From Clostridiales bacterium (GTDB taxonomy: Bacteria > Bacillota > Clostridia > Lachnospirales > Anaerotignaceae), in contig JAJQDF010000030.1 of assembly GCA_021202325.1 (NCBI GenBank), forward strand, positions 1-10,489: a DNA stretch of 10,489 bases, written 5' to 3'. Shown here piece by piece: positions 1 to 7,926 of the stretch. The notes under the pieces are model-generated. The model was given only the letters and a program-made list of their open reading frames with translations. It ran no database searches and was not told the origin of the DNA. The position numbers and the translations under genes were made by a program. How positions within the stretch are numbered: the stretch's first letter is position 1; every line of letters begins with the position of its first letter.

Positions 1-6
1 CATTAT

Positions 7-12
7 AAGGAG
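7..12 (+). promoter_or_regulatory. Ribosome binding site deciding the GntR start
   Basis: AAGGAG lies directly against the ATG at 13 (no spacing) but nine bases before the in-frame ATG at 22. Normal Shine-Dalgarno spacing therefore favours the second ATG. Confidence 0.6.
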
Positions 13-21
13 ATGTTTATT

Positions 22-735
22 ATGTCAAATAAAAAAAGTCTGGTTCAGCAGACAGCGGATAATATATACACACTTATCGTTGTAAAAAAGGAATTTAAGC
101 CGGGCGAACAGCTGCCCAATGAAAACGCTCTGGCGGAGCTTCTTGGTGTGGGCAGGTCTACCCTCAGAGAGGCTGTACGCATTCTTGTATCCCAAGGGAT
201 ACTGACCGTACAACGCGGAAAGAGCACTTTCGTCAGCCCGGAAGTTAATTCCTACAGCGACCTTGAGCTGGAAAGCATGGACAGAATACGTGCAAGACTT
301 AAGGATTTATTTGAAACAAGGCTCATATTCGAGCCTTCCATAGCAGCAATGGCCTGCAAAAGAGCTACGGATGAAGAGCTGGAAAACATATTGAGGATAG
401 GCAAAGAGGAAGAAAAAATAATAGCTGAGGGCAAGAACCACACCGAAATAGACTTTGAATTCCACAGGGCTATTGTAATTGCCAGCCATAACGATTTTCT
501 GCAAAGACTCCTTCCTGTAATAAATAACGCCATAAGCGATGCTGTTGCACTAAATCCTTACTGCAACCCCCTTGAAAGCAATATACTTGCGGATAATACC
601 GCAAAGGATCATGCCCGGATTATGGAATTTTTGAAGGATCGTGACAGTGACGGAGCAAAAAATGCTATGACAATACATCTTCATCACGGCATTAAAAACA
701 TGGGACTGAATACCGGCGACGAACCGATTTTTTGA
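22..735 (+). CDS. GntR-family transcriptional regulator, FadR subfamily (FCD domain)
   Basis: A cytoplasmic DNA-binding repressor or activator, about 237 residues, the usual length for the FadR subfamily. The N-terminal winged helix-turn-helix covers roughly residues 5-70: the frame contains PGEQLPNENALAELLGV followed by GRSTLREAVRIL and the wing segment RGKSTFV. The C-terminal all-helical FCD ligand domain runs from about residue 95 to 230. Its likely metal or carboxylate ligands are the Asp and His of DFEFHRA (D144, H148) and later histidines in DHARIM and HLHHG. FCD regulators typically respond to carboxylated metabolites such as sugar acids; the actual ligand cannot be read from sequence. 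An in-frame ATG at 13 touches the ribosome binding site AAGGAG (7-12), so the ATG at 22, nine bases downstream of it, is preferred. It is first in an operon with a dehydrogenase and an IlvD-type dehydratase and probably controls it. It ends in TGA. Upstream promoter and operator lie outside the window. Confidence 0.93.
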   Translation: MSNKKSLVQQTADNIYTLIVVKKEFKPGEQLPNENALAELLGVGRSTLREAVRILVSQGILTVQRGKSTFVSPEVNSYSDLELESMDRIRARLKDLFETRLIFEPSIAAMACKRATDEELENILRIGKEEEKIIAEGKNHTEIDFEFHRAIVIASHNDFLQRLLPVINNAISDAVALNPYCNPLESNILADNTAKDHARIMEFLKDRDSDGAKNAMTIHLHHGIKNMGLNTGDEPIF

Positions 736-758
736 TATATAATTAAGGACGGTAGATT

Positions 759-1649
759 ATGAACATTTTATTTATAGGAATAGGCGAAATGGGCTTCGGT
801 ATGGCAAAAAACATTCTTGCCAAAAATGGAAGCCTCACTATATGGAACCGCACAAAGGATAAGCCCCATGTAAATGAACTGTTGGATGTGGGTGCGGTAT
901 TTGCTGAGAATTTTGAGGAATCGGCTAAATCGGCGGGATTTATTTGTCTCAATCTCACCGCAGACTCAGCCGTAAAGGCAGTTTCCGAAAGGCTGCTGCT
1001 GGCAGTCGCTCCCGGTACAATAATTACCGATTTCAGCACAATATCGCCTGAAACAGCCAAAGAACTGAACTCTTGTTTCCTTGATAAAGGCGCTTTTTAT
1101 CTGGACTGCCCCGTCAGCGGCGGAAGCAAGGGTGCCAACGAAGGAAGCCTTACAATAATGTGCGGCGGCGATAAAGCCGCCTATGAGAGAGCCCTTCCCC
1201 TGCTCAATATGTGCGGTAAAAACATAGAATACATGGGCGATAGCGGCCTTGGGCAAAAGGCAAAGCTCATAAATCAGCTTCTCACTTGGGTAAATCAGGC
1301 CGTTGTATGCGAGGCCATGCTTTTGGCAAGACATTCCAGCATAGACTTAGCACCTCTATATAAGGTTCTTTCCACATCGTGGGGACGAAGCTGGATGCTG
1401 GAACGATCTGTGGAGAAATATATAATTCCGGGATATTATGATTCTCCCTCCGGTGTTGAGCTTATGGTAAAGGATTTTAATTTAATAATGCAGATGGCCG
1501 AACATGTTGGCTGTGACATACCCATAGCGGCCAAGGCCAAAGAAATATACGACCAGGCTATGTCGGAGGGACTTGCTCAAAAAGATCCTTCCGTAGTTAT
1601 AGAGGTAATGGAAAACAATCTCAGAAAGGAGAAAACCAATGAGAAGTGA
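759..1649 (+). CDS. NAD(P)-dependent beta-hydroxyacid dehydrogenase (3-hydroxyisobutyrate / tartronate semialdehyde reductase type)
   Basis: A 296-residue soluble oxidoreductase of the 3-hydroxyisobutyrate dehydrogenase family (GarR, GlxR and MmsB relatives), which interconverts a beta-hydroxyacid and its semialdehyde using NAD(P). The Rossmann dinucleotide motif GIGEMGFGMAKNIL is at residues 7-20. DFSTISP is at 91-97, and the substrate-binding segment CPVSGG...GANEGSLTIM is at about 117-134. The expected catalytic lysine is K169 with N172 in AKLINQ, matching the KLANQ-type motif of GarR. Length is typical and nothing is missing. AAGGACGG at about 745-752 supports the ATG at 759. It lies 23 bases after the regulator, and its TGA overlaps the start of the dehydratase by 11 bases, indicating one operon and translational coupling. 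With an IlvD/Edd-type dehydratase next to it, a step in sugar-acid or hydroxy-acid breakdown is a reasonable inference. The substrate is not determined. Confidence 0.92.
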   Translation: MNILFIGIGEMGFGMAKNILAKNGSLTIWNRTKDKPHVNELLDVGAVFAENFEESAKSAGFICLNLTADSAVKAVSERLLLAVAPGTIITDFSTISPETAKELNSCFLDKGAFYLDCPVSGGSKGANEGSLTIMCGGDKAAYERALPLLNMCGKNIEYMGDSGLGQKAKLINQLLTWVNQAVVCEAMLLARHSSIDLAPLYKVLSTSWGRSWMLERSVEKYIIPGYYDSPSGVELMVKDFNLIMQMAEHVGCDIPIAAKAKEIYDQAMSEGLAQKDPSVVIEVMENNLRKEKTNEK

Positions 1650-2787
1650 TATAATTAAAAAAGGCCCACTTTCCCTTCCCCAGCGTACAATGCTCAAGAC
1701 AATAACGCTGACCGATATGGAAATAGAGCGTCCCTTTGTGGCTGTAGTCAATTCCAAAAACGACTTTGTGCCAGGGCATATACACCTAAACGAAATAGCG
1801 GAGGCAGTAAAGGCCGGCATACGCATGAACGGAGGCGTTCCCTTTGAGTTCAACACCATAGGCGTATGCGATGCAATAGCAATGGATCATATAGGAATGA
1901 AGTATTCTCTGCCCAGCCGAGAGCTCATAGCCGACAGCATAGAGGCCATGCTCATGGCCAATCCCGTTGATGCTGTAGTATTCATACCAAACTGCGACAA
2001 AATAGTTCCCGGTATGCTCATGGCGGCCTGCCGTCTCAACCTGCCCTGCGTATTTGTAAGCGGCGGCCCTATGATGGCTGGAAAAGTCGGCGGAAGACGT
2101 GTTGCCGGAACGGATGTTACCGAAGCTGTTGGTAAATACAGCATTGGCGAATACACCGATGAGGATATGCGTGAATTCGAAGAGCATGCCTGCCCCACTT
2201 GCGGAAGCTGTGCCGGAATGTATACAACCAACTCAATGAACTGTCTTACCGAAACCCTTGGTCTTGCCCTTCCCGGCAACGGTACCATACTTGCCGTAAT
2301 GTCAGAGCGCCGCCGTCTGGCTAAAATGGCCGGCGTTCAGGTCATGGAGGTATATAAGGTAAACCGCCGTCCATCGGATATATTGACTAAAGAAGCCTTT
2401 GACAACGCCCTGAGAGTAGAAATGGCCATAGGCTGTTCCACTAACACAATGCTTCATCTTCCTGCTGTAGCACACGAGCTTGGCATGAAGCTGGATTTGG
2501 AATACATAGACCAAATAAGCCACGAAACGCCCCAGCTGTGTAAAATAAATCCTGCCGCTCCAGTTTACATGGAGGACTTATACGAGGTCGGCGGAGTATC
2601 GGCCATACTTAAGGAGCTGTACAACAACGGATTGATAAACGGCGAAACCGTTGGCGTTACAAACAAGCCTCTCAAAGAACTGCTTAAAAACAGCCGTGCC
2701 GCCGACGGAACTATTATACGAAAATTTGATAACCCTTGGCGTGCAGAAGGCGGTAGTGCCATTTTGAGAGGCAATCTCTGTCCCGAC

Positions 2788-2790
2788 TGA
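2788..2790 (+). other. In-frame UGA codon in the dehydratase, with a hairpin just downstream
   Basis: The TGA sits between the codons for GNLCPD and GVVKQAAV, where the family reads GNLAPDG followed by Ala/Cys and VVK. GGA to TGA is a one-base change. A hairpin follows: GTGGCA at 2812-2817 pairs with TGCCAC at 2830-2835, extendable by a G-U and an A-U pair. An outer GGCCG/CGGCC stem (2805-2809 with 2843-2847) lies across an asymmetric internal loop. This loosely resembles a bacterial SECIS, but the replaced residue is Gly, not Cys, and nearby genes use TGA as an ordinary stop. Confidence 0.6.
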
Positions 2791-2811
2791 GGAGTTGTAA
2801 AGCAGGCCGCA

Positions 2812-3303
2812 GTGGCAGAAAACATGCTTTGCCACACAGGTCCGGCCAAAATATATGAAAGCGAAAATGATGCCGCCCATGGTATATTGGCCGGTGAAGT
2901 GCATAAAGGCGAAGTAGTCGTAATACGCTATGAAGGCCCCAAAGGCGGCCCCGGTATGCAGGAAATGCTGACACCAACAGCGGTTCTTGCCGGACAGGGA
3001 CTGGACGGCCATGTTGCTCTGATTACCGACGGCCGTTTCTCCGGAGTGTCCCATGGCGCAGTTATAGGCCATATATCGCCAGAAGCGGCGGACGGCGGTC
3101 TTTTGGCATTTGTTGAGGACGGCGACATGATTGAAATAGATATACCCAATCGAAAGCTGAATCTCCTTGTGGATGACGAAACTATTGCCGAGCGTAAAAA
3201 GAATTGGGCAGGCCCTCCGAAAAGAAATGTGGGCGGCTACTTGAAGAGATACTCAAAGATAGTATCCTCGGCCGCCGAAGGCGCAATACTGAAAGACGAA
3301 TAA
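2812..3303 (+). CDS. C-terminal portion of the IlvD-like dehydratase (possible separate start)
   Basis: This is the downstream part of the interrupted dehydratase, in the same frame as the first part. It carries the C-terminal swivel domain with EGPKGGPGM and [11 protein letters not shown] and ends [10 protein letters not shown]...LKDE in TAA. GTG at 2812 or ATG at 2824 could serve as a start. The only Shine-Dalgarno-like run, GAGGAG at 2789-2794, is 17 bases from the GTG, which is too far for efficient initiation. I see it as the remainder of one gene and not as an independent gene. Confidence 0.35.
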   Translation: MAENMLCHTGPAKIYESENDAAHGILAGEVHKGEVVVIRYEGPKGGPGMQEMLTPTAVLAGQGLDGHVALITDGRFSGVSHGAVIGHISPEAADGGLLAFVEDGDMIEIDIPNRKLNLLVDDETIAERKKNWAGPPKRNVGGYLKRYSKIVSSAAEGAILKDE

Positions 3304-3316
3304 AAGAAAAATATTA

Positions 3317-3338
3317 AGGCGGCTTACACAAGCCGCCT
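3317..3338. terminator. Likely bidirectional intrinsic terminator between convergent operons
   Basis: A perfect 9-bp inverted repeat, AGGCGGCTT and AAGCCGCCT, has a 4-base loop ACAC. It starts 13 bases after the dehydratase stop. Read leftward, the stem is followed directly by a T-rich run (TTAATATTTTTCTTTTA), so it should terminate the RseC-like transcript well. Read rightward, the nearest T run (TTTTT at 3351) is displaced, so termination of the dehydratase operon may be weaker. Confidence 0.8.
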
Positions 3339-3390
3339 CTTAACATTCTGTTTTTACTTATCTCCATTTAATATAAGCTGATATTCCAGT

Positions 3391-3828
3391 TCATACTCTG
3401 TGGGAGGAGCCGCAAATCATGCCGCTATGGGAGTATATTTTTATTGTTTCCCATCTGTAATTGTTTTTCTTAATAACAAGGTGGCATATGAGAAGCCCCA
3501 AAAGTCCACATATGAAGCTCAGCACCTCCCTGTTGAAACCCGGTATAAGCTGTACCAGACCGAAATATCCAAGGAATATTCCAATCATCAGTCCTGCACA
3601 TGGAAAAGCATACATTATCATTACCGCCGACAGAAATCCATCATTAGCAAGCTCCATCTCAACCCAGTCGCCCACTTTGGCGCCACACTGGTTCGCTGCC
3701 TCAAGAACCATTTCCTTGGCAGAGAACGTCATACAGACACGGCATTTTGCACATGCCTCCGTTCTGAGCATTTTTACTACTACTTTATTGTTAGGCTTAA
3801 TCTGTGTAACCTGTCCCTTTTCAGCCAT
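3391..3828 (-). CDS. RseC/MucC-family (SoxR-reducing system type) membrane protein
   Basis: A 145-residue small membrane protein. The N-terminal soluble part begins MAEKGQVTQI and contains a cysteine cluster C26-x2-C29-x2-C32, with a further C48. The segment AKVGDWVEMEL (about 50-60) is typical of the family. Two membrane segments follow at about 66-92 and 100-119, then a basic tail. In Proteobacteria RseC acts on sigma-E signalling and SoxR reduction. In Clostridia the role is not established, although E. coli RseC works with the Rsx complex, a homologue of Rnf, and rnf genes lie about 5 kb away here. The start is supported by GGAGG nine bases upstream and by a dedicated promoter. The last residues, after about IKIYS, extend about 13 residues beyond the point where I expect the family to end. 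It ends in TGA and converges with the dehydratase operon. Confidence 0.82.
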   Translation of the reverse strand: MAEKGQVTQIKPNNKVVVKMLRTEACAKCRVCMTFSAKEMVLEAANQCGAKVGDWVEMELANDGFLSAVMIMYAFPCAGLMIGIFLGYFGLVQLIPGFNREVLSFICGLLGLLICHLVIKKNNYRWETIKIYSHSGMICGSSHRV

Positions 3829-3874
3829 TTATATCAACCTCCGTATTATGTTAAAAACCTTTGTCTATTGAAAT

Positions 3875-3903
3875 AGTATATAGCTTTAAGTGCCAAATTT
3901 CAA
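3875..3903 (-). promoter_or_regulatory. Sigma-A-type promoter for the RseC-like gene
   Basis: On the minus strand TTGAAA (3903-3898) is followed after exactly 17 bases by TATACT (3880-3875). Each hexamer differs from consensus at one position. Transcription would start around 3868, about 40 bases before the ATG at 3828. It lies just past the stop of the AI-2E-family gene, so the RseC-like gene can be expressed independently of the upstream genes. Confidence 0.72.
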
Positions 3904-3908
3904 GACCT

Positions 3909-5057
3909 TTAGTCAATTCTAATCTTCTGTCTGTCATAAATTCTTCTAAGCATCACCTTTATAAGCGCAGTGACGGGCACCGCAAACACCATGCCCCATA
4001 TTCCAAATATGCTTCCGAATATGGAAAGTGACAGTATTACAAGAACCGGATGAAGCTTTACCTTATTGCCTACAATTCTCGGAACAATGACGGCGCTGTC
4101 CAGCTGCTGCAGAAGTATAACGACCACAGCCGCATAAAGGGCTTTAAGCGGACTTCCGCCAATGAGCGCCACACCGATTGAAAGCACAAATGCCACTATT
4201 GCGCCCACATAGGGGATGAGGTTAGAAAAGCCCGATATAATGCCGATGATAAGCGGATAATCTATGCCGATAATAAGAAAACTCAGGCTTATAAGCGTTG
4301 CCATAACAACGGCATCCGTAAGCTGTCCGCTTATATATCCCGAAAATATTCTGTTGGCCTCTGCCAGAGACTCCAGTATGCTGTCGGCTTTTTTAGGCAT
4401 AAATGTTTTTATAATGTCCCTGCCGTAAAAAAGGATTTTTTCCTTTTCCATAAGAAAATAGAATGAAGCCGTAAGCCCAATGGCCAAGTCAAGTAAGAAT
4501 GAGCCTATTGCCGATACCCTTCTCGTAAAATATTCTGAAATCTGTTCAATCCCGCTTTTTATAAAGCCCATTATTCCTTCAAAAATACGTGCTTCGCTTT
4601 CTATAAGTCCTGTCTCGCTAAGCCTCAGATTAAGCTGCTTAAGCGTATCGGTAAAGCCAAACACCGATGTCCTTATTTTTTCCTCAAGAAGTGAGATGTC
4701 TGTTTCGCCTATGCATATTACGGCGAATATTATAAGAGCAATGAGTCCTAAAAACAGTATGATGTAAAACAGTGCCGTTCCTGCCACACGCTTTTTGAAT
4801 CGGCTTTTTTTCTGTTTTTTCGACATTTTATCATAAAAACCCTGCAGCCTTTCGACCGCAGGGTTCACAATGTACGAAAATATGACAGCTATTATGAGCG
4901 GAGAAAGCACCTCTGCCATATACTCCAGAAAATATTCCGCCTTCATTATTGCCTCAGCAGCATTTTTGAGCAGCAGCATTACGGCATATATCACAACAAG
5001 AGTAAATATGACATGAAAAGAAATTTTAAGGTAGTTCCTGTCCCAAGGCAGTTTCAA
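3909..5057 (-). CDS. AI-2E family transporter (UPF0118-type permease)
   Basis: A 382-residue integral membrane protein of the AI-2E exporter superfamily. Members have been linked to autoinducer-2 release, Na+/H+ exchange or general efflux, so the substrate is open. Hydrophobic segments are at about 12-31, 48-66, 94-116, 182-203, 247-264, 266-300, 304-316 and 335-362. The long amphipathic stretch 117-180 between the third and fourth segments is typical. Family hallmarks seen are SPLIIAVIFSYIVNP near the N-terminus, FSNLIPYVGAIVAF (277-290), QQLDSAVIVPRIVG (317-330) and the C-terminal HPVLVILSL...GIWGMVFAVPV. The start codon is TTG at 5057, chosen because GGAGGA lies six bases upstream and no ATG fits as well. 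It begins 26 bases after the dipeptidase stop, so it is probably co-transcribed with it. No convincing terminator follows; the next gene has its own promoter. Confidence 0.92.
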   Translation of the reverse strand: MKLPWDRNYLKISFHVIFTLVVIYAVMLLLKNAAEAIMKAEYFLEYMAEVLSPLIIAVIFSYIVNPAVERLQGFYDKMSKKQKKSRFKKRVAGTALFYIILFLGLIALIIFAVICIGETDISLLEEKIRTSVFGFTDTLKQLNLRLSETGLIESEARIFEGIMGFIKSGIEQISEYFTRRVSAIGSFLLDLAIGLTASFYFLMEKEKILFYGRDIIKTFMPKKADSILESLAEANRIFSGYISGQLTDAVVMATLISLSFLIIGIDYPLIIGIISGFSNLIPYVGAIVAFVLSIGVALIGGSPLKALYAAVVVILLQQLDSAVIVPRIVGNKVKLHPVLVILSLSIFGSIFGIWGMVFAVPVTALIKVMLRRIYDRQKIRID

Positions 5058-5063
5058 ACAAAT

Positions 5064-5069
5064 TCCTCC
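5064..5069 (-). promoter_or_regulatory. Ribosome binding site for the TTG start of the AI-2E-family gene
   Basis: On the minus strand GGAGGA ends six bases before TTG (5057-5055). This supports the unusual start codon at the point where family-like sequence (MKLPWDRNYLKISF) begins. Confidence 0.7.
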
Positions 5070-5083
5070 GCTTCAAACCGTTT

Positions 5084-6535
5084 TTATTTTAATTTTTTAA
5101 GCACAAACTTCAGATAGTCCCATGTTCTGCCCACAGATGCAATGGAAATCTTCTCTGCCGGTGTATGCACATCGTGCATTTCGGGGCCGATTGAAATCAT
5201 ATCTATATCCGGCGCCTTTGACGACAGCAGTCCGCATTCAAGGCCAGCATGTATGGCCTCAATCTGCGGTTCTTTGCCGAACATTTCTTTGTAGGCTTCG
5301 ACACAGACTTCTCTGAGCTTGCTGTCCTTTTTGTATTCCCAGCCGGGATACTCAGACTTTATTGTAAGACTTCCGCCGGCCACTTCCGCAATCATGGAAA
5401 GTCTTTCGAGAATATCATATTTCACAGTGGCAACGGAGCTTCTTACAGCGCTTGTCAGCTCTATTCCATCTGCAGTCGTCTTTACAACGCCAATGTTATT
5501 TGAGCTTTCAACAAGGCCATTAATTTCAAGGCTTATTCTCTCAACACCGTAGGGGATAAGATTGAGTACATATATTACATTTTGGGCATTCTCAGCCTTA
5601 AGAACTCTGTTTTCTGTATTGTCGGCTTTTTCGGCAATTACAAATATACCGTCCTCGCTTCCAGAATACTCGTTATTGAATATCGACTGGAATTGACCGC
5701 ACATATCCTCCAGCTCTTCAAAGTCCTCCTCTGCGGTATATATTACCGCATCGCACTCCCTCGTTATAGCATTGTCCATCAGGCCGCCGTTTATACTCTC
5801 CAGACGGAAATAAAATGTTTTGGCAATCTGTCTGAGAACTCTTCCCATAAGCTTATTGGCGTTGGCTCTCTGCAAATTTATATCTGTGCCTGAGTGGCCG
5901 CCAAGCAGTCCTCTAATCTTAATCCGAACGGCCGTAAGTCCTTCGGGAACGCTTTCCCATTCTCCGGGAACTGCAATTGTAGCCTTTGCGCCTCCGCAGC
6001 AGCTTACAACAAATATACCTTCGTCCTCGGAATCAAGATTTATAAGTCTTTTCCCCTGAAGCACGGACGCATCAAAGTTTTTGGCTCCGCCCATGCCGAC
6101 CTCCTCGTCGGTGGTAAACAGACATTCAAGGGCAGGATGTTCTATGTCTTTAGCTTCCATAAGTGCAAATCCCATGGCAACGGCTATTCCGTCGTCGCCG
6201 CCCAATGTTGTTCCATCGGCCTTAAGCCAGTCTCCGTCAACCACAAGCTTTATTCCGTCTGTTTTAAAATCATGTTCAGTTTTATTATTCTTTTCGCAGA
6301 CCATGTCCAAATGTCCCTGTATGATCACTCCGGGCGCATTTTCATATCCGGGCGTGGCAGGCTTTCTTATTACTACATTATTGCTTTCGTCCTGGAAAGT
6401 CGAAAGTCCCAATGCCTTGGCTGTAGCAACGCAGTAATCGCTTACGGCCTTTTCGTTGCCGCTTCCCCTTGGAATATTTGAAATCTGTTCAAAGTAATGA
6501 AATACCCTTTCGGGCTGCAAATTTATAATTGACAT
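5084..6535 (-). CDS. pepD: Aminoacyl-histidine dipeptidase (Xaa-His dipeptidase), M20 family
   Basis: A 483-residue cytoplasmic metallopeptidase of the PepD group, close to the usual 480-490. PepD enzymes cleave Xaa-His and other dipeptides using a two-metal (Zn2+ or Mn2+) centre. Visible hallmarks, in order, are GHLDMV (H75 metal ligand, D77), LGGDDGI (bridging D at 114/115), TTDEEVGM (general base and ligand E144/E145), LDSEDEG (D168 region), GGHSGTDI at the start of the lid domain, and GPEMHDVHTPAEK near the C-terminus supplying the last metal-ligand histidine. The M20 catalytic domain is split by the lid or dimerisation domain, as expected. All key residues are present. GGAG eight bases upstream supports the ATG at 6535. 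It follows the PFL-family gene by 15 bases and precedes the permease by 26, so it is probably transcribed with both. The role is intracellular peptide turnover. Confidence 0.95.
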   Translation of the reverse strand: MSIINLQPERVFHYFEQISNIPRGSGNEKAVSDYCVATAKALGLSTFQDESNNVVIRKPATPGYENAPGVIIQGHLDMVCEKNNKTEHDFKTDGIKLVVDGDWLKADGTTLGGDDGIAVAMGFALMEAKDIEHPALECLFTTDEEVGMGGAKNFDASVLQGKRLINLDSEDEGIFVVSCCGGAKATIAVPGEWESVPEGLTAVRIKIRGLLGGHSGTDINLQRANANKLMGRVLRQIAKTFYFRLESINGGLMDNAITRECDAVIYTAEEDFEELEDMCGQFQSIFNNEYSGSEDGIFVIAEKADNTENRVLKAENAQNVIYVLNLIPYGVERISLEINGLVESSNNIGVVKTTADGIELTSAVRSSVATVKYDILERLSMIAEVAGGSLTIKSEYPGWEYKKDSKLREVCVEAYKEMFGKEPQIEAIHAGLECGLLSSKAPDIDMISIGPEMHDVHTPAEKISIASVGRTWDYLKFVLKKLK

Positions 6536-6550
6536 ATAAACATCTCCAAA

Positions 6551-7909
6551 TCAGTTCTTAAAGCTGTGTATAGGTGAAGGTACCCTTCCGCCTCTGGCAA
6601 TAAATTTCTCGCACGAGAATTTATTTACAGGCATAATCGGCGCATAACCGAAAAGTCCGCCATACTCCAGCTTGTCTCCAACGTCCTTGCCGATAGCCGG
6701 AATAATTCTGACAGCTGTGGTTTTGTTGTTTATCATGCCGATAGCCGCTTCATCCGCAATAATTCCTGAAATTGTAGAAGGCGGAGTATTGCCGGGAATT
6801 GCTATCATGTCAAGACCTACCGAGCATACACAAGTCATAGCTTCAAGCTTTTCAAGGGTAAGAGCGCCGCTTTCAGCTGCTTCAATCATGCCGTGATCTT
6901 CGCTGACGGGAATAAACGCTCCGCTTAATCCACCGACATATGAGGATGCCATTACGCCGCCCTTTTTAACGTTATCGTTAAGTATAGCAAGTGCGGCAGT
7001 TGTACCGGGCGCACCGGCGGCTTCAAGTCCCATCTCTTGGAATATCTCTGCAATGGAGTCGCCAACGGCAGGGGTGGGCGCCAGTGAAAGGTCAATAATA
7101 CCGAAGGGCACATCCAATCTTCTGGAAGCCTCCTGGGCAACAAGCTGACCGCTTCTTGTTATCTTAAATGCCGTTCTCTTTATTGTCTCGCAAAGTGTTT
7201 CAAAATCGGCATCCCTAACCTCTTCAAGGGCACGTTTAACAACGCCGGGGCCGCTGACCCCTACGTTAATAACACAGTCCTTTTCGCCTACGCCGTGGAA
7301 AGCTCCTGCCATGAAGGGGTTGTCCTCTACGGCGTTGCAGAATACTACAAGCTTTGTACAGCCTACACATTCGTTGTCCTTTGTTCTCTCTGCAATATCA
7401 ACAATAATATCCCCCATTCTTTTAACGGCATTCATGTTGAGGCCGTTTCTGGATGAGCCTATGTTTACCGATGCGCATACTCTATCTGTAACAGAAAGTG
7501 CTTCGGGAAGCGAGCTTAAAAGTATGTCGTCACCATGAGCACAGCCCTTCTGTACGAGGGCGGAAAATCCGCCGATGAAGTTTACGCCGACTTCCTTTGC
7601 CGCCTTATCCAATGTCTCAGCAACAGATACATAGGAATCCGTATCACATCCGGCGGCCGCAATGGCTATGGGAGTTACGGATATTCTTTTGTTTACAACG
7701 GGTATGCCGTACTGTCTTGCTATATCGTCGCCAGTTTTAACAAGGTTTTCGGCCTTTTTTGTTATTTTATCGTAAATTCTCTGGTTAAATCTTTTTAAGT
7801 CGCTGTCTGCGCAGTCCAGAAGGCTTATGCCCATAGTTATTGTTCTAACGTCGAGATTTGACTCCTGAATCATCTTGTTGGTCTCGACGATTTCCATTCT
7901 TGAAAGCAT
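6551..7909 (-). CDS. PFL-family protein (UPF0210)
   Basis: A 452-residue protein of the UPF0210 family, which is related in fold to glycyl-radical (pyruvate formate-lyase-like) proteins and has no established biochemical function. Family landmarks are [16 protein letters not shown] near the N-terminus, the central [11 protein letters not shown] and [30 protein letters not shown], and the C-terminal [13 protein letters not shown], which ends exactly where family members end. Length is typical (445-455). No signal peptide or membrane segment is seen. GGAGG seven bases before the ATG supports the start. It lies 17 bases downstream of an ACT-domain (UPF0237) gene. This ACT/UPF0210 pairing is widespread in Firmicutes, for example in Streptococcus, and suggests that the ACT domain regulates the enzyme by binding an amino acid or similar small molecule. 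Here the partner gene carries an early stop. It ends in TGA. Confidence 0.93.
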   Translation of the reverse strand: MLSRMEIVETNKMIQESNLDVRTITMGISLLDCADSDLKRFNQRIYDKITKKAENLVKTGDDIARQYGIPVVNKRISVTPIAIAAAGCDTDSYVSVAETLDKAAKEVGVNFIGGFSALVQKGCAHGDDILLSSLPEALSVTDRVCASVNIGSSRNGLNMNAVKRMGDIIVDIAERTKDNECVGCTKLVVFCNAVEDNPFMAGAFHGVGEKDCVINVGVSGPGVVKRALEEVRDADFETLCETIKRTAFKITRSGQLVAQEASRRLDVPFGIIDLSLAPTPAVGDSIAEIFQEMGLEAAGAPGTTAALAILNDNVKKGGVMASSYVGGLSGAFIPVSEDHGMIEAAESGALTLEKLEAMTCVCSVGLDMIAIPGNTPPSTISGIIADEAAIGMINNKTTAVRIIPAIGKDVGDKLEYGGLFGYAPIMPVNKFSCEKFIARGGRVPSPIHSFKN

Positions 7910-7926
7910 TTCTTAGCCTCCTTTTA

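Larger units (their letters stand above)
1639..3303 (+). pseudogene. ilvD: IlvD/Edd-family dehydratase (dihydroxy-acid dehydratase-like), interrupted by in-frame TGA
   Basis: Iron-sulfur dehydratase of the family that includes dihydroxy-acid dehydratase and sugar-acid dehydratases. Read through its single stop, the frame gives 554 codons, the normal family length. Seen before the stop: FVPGHIHL (43-50), VCDAIAM (76-82), NCDKI with presumed cluster ligand C119 and Mg/carbamyl-Lys residues D120 and K121, CPTCGSC (185-191) and GCSTNT (265-270). At codon 384 a TGA (2788-2790) replaces the conserved Gly of the family motif GNLAPDG. The next 170 sense codons stay in frame and keep EGPKGGPGM and TDGRFSG with the presumed catalytic Ser at about 468. 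The first 383 residues alone lack that serine and should be inactive. The PGHIHL form, with no Cys there, resembles the E. coli-type [4Fe-4S] enzyme. The start at 1639 has AAGGAG upstream and overlaps the dehydrogenase by 11 bases. A recent nonsense mutation or base error is most likely; recoding is possible but less so. Lack of other ilv genes makes the substrate uncertain. Confidence 0.85.

Noticed and set aside
13..15. ATG at 13 as the start of the GntR regulator.
   Set aside because: It directly abuts AAGGAG, leaving no spacing for initiation; the ATG at 22 has normal spacing.
1639..3303. Genome-wide reassignment of UGA to glycine (as in Gracilibacteria/SR1), suggested by a UGA at a glycine position.
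   Set aside because: TGA ends the GntR regulator, the dehydrogenase, the RseC-like gene and the UPF0210 gene at family-typical lengths, glycines elsewhere use GGN, and the gene content is clostridial.
3358..3450. A possible frameshift near the 3' end of the RseC-like gene, since another frame reads KYTPIAA, then after a stop APPTEYELEYQLILNGDK.
   Set aside because: The main frame already matches the family through about IKIY. The alternative frame needs an indel and still meets a TGA, and an open run of about 20 codons is not significant.
3400..3876. Plus-strand open frames of 136-158 codons over the RseC-like gene.
   Set aside because: They are antisense shadows without a ribosome binding site or recognisable motifs. 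The minus-strand gene has a promoter, a ribosome binding site and family features.
5894..6481. A 195-codon plus-strand open frame inside pepD.
   Set aside because: It lies opposite conserved PepD catalytic motifs and has no protein-family resemblance or good ribosome binding site.
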